48,522 bases of DNA from Actinomycetes bacterium (GTDB taxonomy: Bacteria; Actinomycetota; Actinomycetes; Mycobacteriales; Pseudonocardiaceae). Positions 43,897-48,522 of the stretch are shown here, in pieces; positions within the stretch are counted from its first letter, which is position 1; every line of letters begins with the position of its first letter. The notes beneath the pieces were generated by a model, which saw only the letters and a list, made by a program, of their open reading frames with translations, did not search any database and was not told the origin of the DNA. The stretch lies in contig JAJYTH010000014.1 in the NCBI GenBank assembly GCA_021793175.1, positions 1 through 48,522 of the forward strand, written 5' to 3'. Both the position numbers and the translations under genes were made by a program.

Positions 43897-45606
43897 ATGT
43901 CGGTGGTCGCCCCCACAATGTCGGTCGTGCGCATCCTCGTGACACGGCGACCGGACGGCCGGTATCTGTTCCGACCGCCCGACTCCGTGCCCGCCGAGCA
44001 CATCCACACCACCGACCTCGACCCCGACGACGCCGCCGAACTCGTCGGCGACTGGGAAAACGCGTACGCGCCGCGCTGGGTCTTCTCGGCGGTCGAACAC
44101 GATTACCCGCCGCTGCTTTCCCGGGGAACGCGGGTAGGACGCTGCACCGATCTGGCGCTGACCGAATACCTGCTGCTGGCCCACGCCGAACGTCACGGCG
44201 AGCCCCGCGGGCTCGCGGCGGCCTACGCACGGGCTCGGGGACTTCCCCCTTCCGCCGATTCCGGCGTCCACCACCACGACACCGACGATGCGCCCACATT
44301 GTTCGAATTGCATCGCTTCGACCTGCCGCCGGGAATCGACCCACGGGACGCGGTCGAAACGGTGCTCGCCGACCAGGAACGACGTCTGCGCGAGGTAACC
44401 CACCCACAACGCCTGCGACTGCTGATCGCGGCCGAATCCGCCAGCGCGCTCGCCGCCGCCGAGATGTCCGCCGACGGCCTACCCTGGAACGCCGACGTGC
44501 ACCGTGCTCTGCTCACGGAACTGCTGGGCCCCCGACCGCTCTCCGGCCAGCGACCACCCAAGCTCGCCGAACTCGCCGAACGCATCACCGCCGCGTTCGG
44601 CGGCCGGCCGGTGAATCCGGACCATCCCGGCAGCGTCGTGCGCGCACTGCGCAGAGAAGGCATCGACGTGTCGTCGGCGCGAGCGCACGTGCTGCGCCAC
44701 ATCGACCATCCCGCCATCCCACCGCTGCTGGAGTACAAGGAACTCTCCCGCCTGTATTCCGCACACGGCTGGGCATGGCTGGACCAGTGGGTACGCGACG
44801 GCCGATTCCGCCCGGTGTACGTCGTCGGCGGTGTGGTGTCGGGACGATGGGCCAGTCGCGGTGGCGCGGCCCTACAGATCCCGAAACTGCTGCGCGGCTG
44901 CGTGCGTGCCGATCCGGGATGGACCCTGGTGGTGGCCGACGCGGCGCAACTCGAACCCCGGGTGCTGGCCGCGCTGTCCGGTGATCGCAGATTGGCCGAG
45001 GTATCGGCGGACACCGACCTTTACACCAGCCTCGCTCGGGCCATGTTCGGTCGGATGCCGATCGAGGACGACCGTGCCCGAGCGAAGATCGCGATGTTGT
45101 CGGCCATGTACGGTGGGACATCCGGCGAAGCGGCACCGTTGCTGGCACTGCTCCGCCGCCATTTCCCACACGCGGTGTCCTTTGTGGAAAGCGCTGCGCG
45201 CGAGGGGGAACGTGGAGGAGTCGTCCGGTCACGGCTCGGACGCACATCACCACCGCCGTCCGAAGCCTGGCGAGCGATCACGAGCGGCGACGACGCGGGC
45301 ACCGCTCGCCGCGCCGCACGCGACTGGGGACGATTCACCCGGAACTTCGTGGTCCAAGCCAGTGCCGCCGACTGGACGGCCGTACTACTGGCCACGCTGA
45401 GACGACGACTGCCCGCACCCGCGCGGCTGGTGTTCTTCCAACACGACGAGGTACTCGTCCATTGCCCGGCCGAGTTGACCGAACAGGTGCGGGATTGCCT
45501 GGCCGCCTCCGTGTCGGAGGCGACCGCGTTGGTCTTCGGGCCCTCGTGTCCCGTGCGGTTTCCCATGCCCGCCACGGCTGTGGAGGTCTACGCCGACGCC
45601 AAATGA
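43897..45606 (+). CDS. PolA-like DNA polymerase without 5' nuclease (bifunctional 3'-5' exonuclease/DNA polymerase family)
   Basis: A 569-residue family A polymerase-like protein, a type many actinobacteria have besides polA. The polymerase domain fills residues 190-569: motif A appears as VVADAAQLEPRVLAALSGD near 345, motif B as RARAKIAMLSAMYGGTSG near 390 (K and YG kept), and motif C as FFQHDEVLVHCP near 515. The N-terminal part resembles the exonuclease fold (VFSAVEHDYPPLLSRGTRVG, then CTDLALTEYLLL) but the first DxE pair is absent, so proofreading is doubtful. The start at 43897 relies on GGAG 11 bases upstream; 43918 is the alternative. Role is probably in repair. Confidence 0.85.
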   Translation: MSVVAPTMSVVRILVTRRPDGRYLFRPPDSVPAEHIHTTDLDPDDAAELVGDWENAYAPRWVFSAVEHDYPPLLSRGTRVGRCTDLALTEYLLLAHAERHGEPRGLAAAYARARGLPPSADSGVHHHDTDDAPTLFELHRFDLPPGIDPRDAVETVLADQERRLREVTHPQRLRLLIAAESASALAAAEMSADGLPWNADVHRALLTELLGPRPLSGQRPPKLAELAERITAAFGGRPVNPDHPGSVVRALRREGIDVSSARAHVLRHIDHPAIPPLLEYKELSRLYSAHGWAWLDQWVRDGRFRPVYVVGGVVSGRWASRGGAALQIPKLLRGCVRADPGWTLVVADAAQLEPRVLAALSGDRRLAEVSADTDLYTSLARAMFGRMPIEDDRARAKIAMLSAMYGGTSGEAAPLLALLRRHFPHAVSFVESAAREGERGGVVRSRLGRTSPPPSEAWRAITSGDDAGTARRAARDWGRFTRNFVVQASAADWTAVLLATLRRRLPAPARLVFFQHDEVLVHCPAELTEQVRDCLAASVSEATALVFGPSCPVRFPMPATAVEVYADAK

Positions 45607-45670
45607 CCCCCGTCGACCTCGATTCTCCGGGCCAGCACGAACATCGACGGCGGGTGGCGGTATCCGGTGT

Positions 45671-45690
45671 CTCGGGAAGGTCTTCCCGAG
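45671..45690 (+). terminator. Hairpin after the polA-like gene
   Basis: CTCGGGAAG and CTTCCCGAG form a 9-bp perfect stem with two unpaired bases in between. It lies 64 bases after the stop. There is no T-run behind it, so it is a candidate only. Confidence 0.5.
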
Positions 45691-45709
45691 AAGGCAGGAC
45701 ACATCATCG

Positions 45710-45772
45710 CAGCCTGCGGACACGGCTACACAGCCTGCGGACACGGCTACGTAACCTGCGGACACGATGTCA
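45710..45772. repeat. Three copies of a 21-bp tandem repeat
   Basis: Three head-to-tail copies of CAGCCTGCGGACACGGCTAC-like units with a period of 21 bases; the third copy is degenerate (TAACCTGCGGACACGATG). It lies between the polymerase-like gene and the hrpA stop. Forward, the units encode a CGHGYTA heptapeptide repeat within a 62-codon frame from 45667, but this has no good ribosome site. Confidence 0.85.
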
Positions 45773-48522
45773 CGGGGCGGCGGCGTCCAACGCTTTCAGT
45801 ACGCGTTTCATCGACACCGGGTAGGCCGTGCCCAGAGTCTGGGCGAAGAAGCTGACACGCAACTCCTCGATCATCCACGGGATCTCGGCCAGCTGCGGGC
45901 TCGGCTCGGTACGGGGCGGCAACGCGTCCACCACCGCTCGGTATTCCTGCCACAACCACGCGATGTCACGCAGCCGCTGGACGTCCCGCGCCGGATCGGT
46001 GGGCAACTTGTCGAGTCTGCGTTCGATCCCGCGCACATATCGCACCAAGTCACCGAGCCGATCGAAGCCCGTCTTGGTGACGAATCCGGCGTACACGAGT
46101 CCGGACAGGTGCGCGCGAACGTCGTTCAAGGACTCGGCCAGCGCATCACCCCGCATGGTCTCCAGCCGCGCCTCCACGTCGTGTACCGCACGCAGGATGT
46201 CCTCCACCGTCCTCAGCACGCTGAGCGTGGCACCGTTCAACCCCGTCCGGACACGCTCCTGCAACGCGGCGAAGCCCTTCTCGTCCCACGCCGGTCCGCC
46301 CGCGTCGGCCATCAGCTTGTCCACCGCGCAGTTCACGCAGTCGTCCACCAAGGCGGCCACACCGCCGTGCGGATTGCGGGTCAGCACGAGTTTGGCCTGG
46401 TTGGGCAGGTTCCGGTTGACGTACTTGGCCGGCGACGGCACGTTCAACCGCAGCAGGCGGCGCGTGCCCCGCCACATCGCCGCGCGCTGCTGCTGCGGCG
46501 TGTCCATCATGCGCACCGCCACGCTGTCGCCCTCGTCGACCAGCGCGGGATAGGCCTTCACCTCGTGACCGCGCTGCCGGGCCGAGAACTCCTTGGGCAA
46601 CGAGCCGAACTCCGGTGTGCGCAGGCCGGACCGTTCCAGGTCGTCGGCAGCGGCTGAAATGGTTCGGCGCAACCTGTCGCCGAGACGATCGCGCAGGGCT
46701 TCGAGGTCTTTACCCTCGGCCAGTGTACGGTTACGTTCGTCCACCACGCGGAACGTCATCCGCAGATGGTCCGGCACCGCCGACCACTGCCACGCCTCGT
46801 GAGGGACCTCCACCCCACGCAAATGCTCCAACTCCCGGCTCAGCACGTCGAGCAACGGACCGTCGGACGGGCTGACGGCGGCCAGCACCTGTCGAGCCGT
46901 GTCGGGAGCGGGTACGAGATTGCGTCGCAACGCCTTGGGCAACGACTTGATCAAAGCCGTCACCAGTTCCTCGCGCAGGCCCGGGACCTGCCACTCGAAG
47001 CCCTCGTCACGGACCTGGTTGAGCACCGCGAGGGGGATGTGGACGGTGACCCCGTCGGCGTCCGCGCCCGGCTCGAACTGGTAGGTCAGCGTGAACCGCA
47101 GAGATCCCTGCTGCCACGTGTCGGGATAGTCGGCCTCGCGCACCTCTTCGGCGTTCGCGGTGACGAGCATGGCCTTCTCGAAGTTGAGCAGGTCGGGCTG
47201 CGTCCGCCGCGTCTTCTTCCACCAGGTGTCGAAGTGCCGCGCCGAGACCACCTCGTCGCCGATGCGCTCGTCGTAGAAGTCGAACAACGTCTGGTCGTCG
47301 ACGACGATGTCGCGGCGGCGGGCACGGTTCTCGAGGTCGGCCACCTCGTCCAGCAACGCGCGGTTGTCGTGGAAGAAGCGGTGCTCGGTGTCCCAGTCCC
47401 CTTCGACGAGAGCGTGCCGGATGAACAGCTCACGCGACATCTCCGGATCGATGCGGCCGTAGTTGACCTTGCGGCCGACCACCAGCGGGATGCCGTAGAG
47501 GGTGACGCGTTCGTTCGCCATCACGGCGCCGCGTTTGCGTTCCCAGTGCGGTTCCGAGTACGTGCGTTTGACCAGGTGCTGGGCCAACGGCTCGATCCAC
47601 TCGGGTTCGACCCGGGCGTTGACGCGCGCCCACAGCCGCGAGGTCTCCACGATCTCCGCCGAGGCGACCCAACGCGGTTGCTTCTTGAACAGCGCCGACC
47701 CGGGGAAGACCGCGAATCGGGTTCCCCTCGCGCCCAGGTAGTCGCCCTTCGCCGGGTCCTTGAGACCGACGTGGGACAGCAGTCCCGCCAACAACGACGT
47801 GTGAATGCGTTGGGCGTCGGCGGGGACGCTGTTCAGCGTGATCCCGAGCTGCTTGACGAGTTGGCGGAGCTGACTGTGGACGTCCTGCCATTCGCGGATA
47901 CGCAGGTAGTTGAGGTACTCCGCCCGGCACAGCTTGCGGAACTGGTTGTTGGACAGCGCTTTCTGCTGCTCCCGGACGTAGCTCCAGAGATTGAGGTAGG
48001 CGAGGAAGTCGGAATTCGGGTCGCGGAAACGGGCGTGCAGCTGATCGGCATGCGCCTGCTTCTCGGCGGGCCGCTCTCGGGGGTCTTGAATGGACAGCGC
48101 GGCGGCGATGACCATCACCTCGCGCACGCAACCGTTCTTCGCCGCCTCGACGATCATCCGCCCCATCCTGGGGTCGACGGGCAGCTGCGCCAACTGTCGC
48201 CCGACGGAGGTCAGTTCCTTACCCGACGCATCGAGCGCGCCGAGCTCGGTGAGCAACTGGATGCCGGCGGTGATCTGCCTGCGGTCCGGTGGGTCCACGA
48301 ACGGGAACGCGCCGATGTCCCCGAGCCCCAACGAGATCATCTGCAAGATCACCGAGGCCAGGTTGGTGCGCAGGATCTCGGGGTCGGTGAACTCGGGGCG
48401 GGACTCGAAGTCCTCCTCCGAATACAGCCGGATGCAGATGCCGTCGGAGGTACGACCGCAACGGCCTTTGCGCTGGTTCGCCGACGCCTGCGAGATCGGC
48501 TCGATGGGAAGCCGCTGAACCT
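45770..48522 (-). CDS. hrpA: ATP-dependent RNA helicase HrpA, C-terminal part (5' end off the right edge)
   Basis: The frame is open from the right edge to the stop at 45770, giving about 916 residues of a protein usually near 1300. The visible start, QRLPIEPISQASANQRKGRC followed by GRTSDGICIRLYSEEDF, contains DEAH helicase motif VI (QRxGRxGR). The winged-helix/HA2 region follows (ILRTNLASVILQMISLGLGD, then LGALDASGKELTSVGRQLAQ), an OB-fold, and the long HrpA-specific DUF3418 region with a mostly helical end. HrpA rescues stalled ribosomes by pulling on mRNA. Motifs I and II are outside the window. Confidence 0.95.
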   Translation of the reverse strand, partial: VQRLPIEPISQASANQRKGRCGRTSDGICIRLYSEEDFESRPEFTDPEILRTNLASVILQMISLGLGDIGAFPFVDPPDRRQITAGIQLLTELGALDASGKELTSVGRQLAQLPVDPRMGRMIVEAAKNGCVREVMVIAAALSIQDPRERPAEKQAHADQLHARFRDPNSDFLAYLNLWSYVREQQKALSNNQFRKLCRAEYLNYLRIREWQDVHSQLRQLVKQLGITLNSVPADAQRIHTSLLAGLLSHVGLKDPAKGDYLGARGTRFAVFPGSALFKKQPRWVASAEIVETSRLWARVNARVEPEWIEPLAQHLVKRTYSEPHWERKRGAVMANERVTLYGIPLVVGRKVNYGRIDPEMSRELFIRHALVEGDWDTEHRFFHDNRALLDEVADLENRARRRDIVVDDQTLFDFYDERIGDEVVSARHFDTWWKKTRRTQPDLLNFEKAMLVTANAEEVREADYPDTWQQGSLRFTLTYQFEPGADADGVTVHIPLAVLNQVRDEGFEWQVPGLREELVTALIKSLPKALRRNLVPAPDTARQVLAAVSPSDGPLLDVLSRELEHLRGVEVPHEAWQWSAVPDHLRMTFRVVDERNRTLAEGKDLEALRDRLGDRLRRTISAAADDLERSGLRTPEFGSLPKEFSARQRGHEVKAYPALVDEGDSVAVRMMDTPQQQRAAMWRGTRRLLRLNVPSPAKYVNRNLPNQAKLVLTRNPHGGVAALVDDCVNCAVDKLMADAGGPAWDEKGFAALQERVRTGLNGATLSVLRTVEDILRAVHDVEARLETMRGDALAESLNDVRAHLSGLVYAGFVTKTGFDRLGDLVRYVRGIERRLDKLPTDPARDVQRLRDIAWLWQEYRAVVDALPPRTEPSPQLAEIPWMIEELRVSFFAQTLGTAYPVSMKRVLKALDAAAP

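Noticed and set aside
45710..45772. CRISPR array
   Set aside because: Units are contiguous with a 21-bp period and no spacers; there are no cas genes.

Overview
The window is a stretch of a high-GC actinobacterial chromosome. Gene content, GC-rich third codon positions and frequent GTG starts fit the Pseudonocardiaceae. Several gene orders (an smtB-like/zur pair, uppS-recO-era-ybeY-phoH, hrcA-dnaJ-rsmE, dnaG near dgt, metY-metX) match those known in Mycobacterium, Saccharomonospora and Amycolatopsis. I favour a Saccharomonospora-like organism, but that is inference. Most of the window is core genome, read mainly on the minus strand, with small accessory islands at tRNA genes and between core genes.

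Layout. 1-870: a minus-strand gene cut by the left edge whose N-terminus resembles actinobacterial DddA/SCP1.201-like deaminase toxins, an unrecognised small frame, and a CAU-anticodon tRNA. 1176-5260: a Csp/DUF326 cysteine-rich copper-binding protein, a DUF2267 protein, a PAP2 phosphatase and a BCCT osmolyte transporter. 5470-5769: the C-terminal relic of a tyrosine integrase abutting tRNA-Asn. 5967-9503: a small membrane protein, a trans-aconitate methyltransferase-like gene, a dnaG-linked conserved protein and dnaG. 9544-15357: an ECF41 sigma factor facing a CMD-family protein, a polytopic membrane protein, a serpin and dgt. 15555-20214: metX and metY (methionine/homocysteine synthesis), a SanA/YdcF-like protein and glyS. 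20290-23055: a class F-like sortase with a secreted membrane-anchored partner, divergent from an SmtB-type zinc sensor plus zur. 23107-34552: a long minus-strand housekeeping run for RNA and ribosome maturation, isoprenoid carrier synthesis, DNA repair and heat shock. 34844-41626: an SSI-type protease inhibitor, an iron-box-controlled siderophore-interacting protein, a ChoD-like GMC oxidoreductase with an apparent internal deletion, TetR, a histidine phosphatase, an SDR and a secreted subtilisin. 41841-48522: a short HTH protein, a FadD-type ligase, a polA-like polymerase sharing a palindromic operator with it, a 21-bp tandem repeat, and the C-terminal two-thirds of HrpA.

How the parts connect. 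Many minus-strand genes overlap by 4 nt (GTGA or ATGA): phoH-ybeY-corC-cdd-like-era, metY-metX, uppS with the YbjN-like gene, and the sortase pair. This points to polycistronic, translationally coupled units. Metal homeostasis recurs (Csp, SmtB-like/Zur, iron box with SIP), as does control of secreted proteolysis (serpin, SSI and subtilisin). I did not see a complete new defence or mobile system. The most unusual signals are the ChoD-like protein lacking most of its FAD-binding N-terminus, the integrase relic at tRNA-Asn, the zinc-less cytidine-deaminase-like protein in the era operon, several perfect palindromes in divergent promoters, and the CGHGY-coding tandem repeat.
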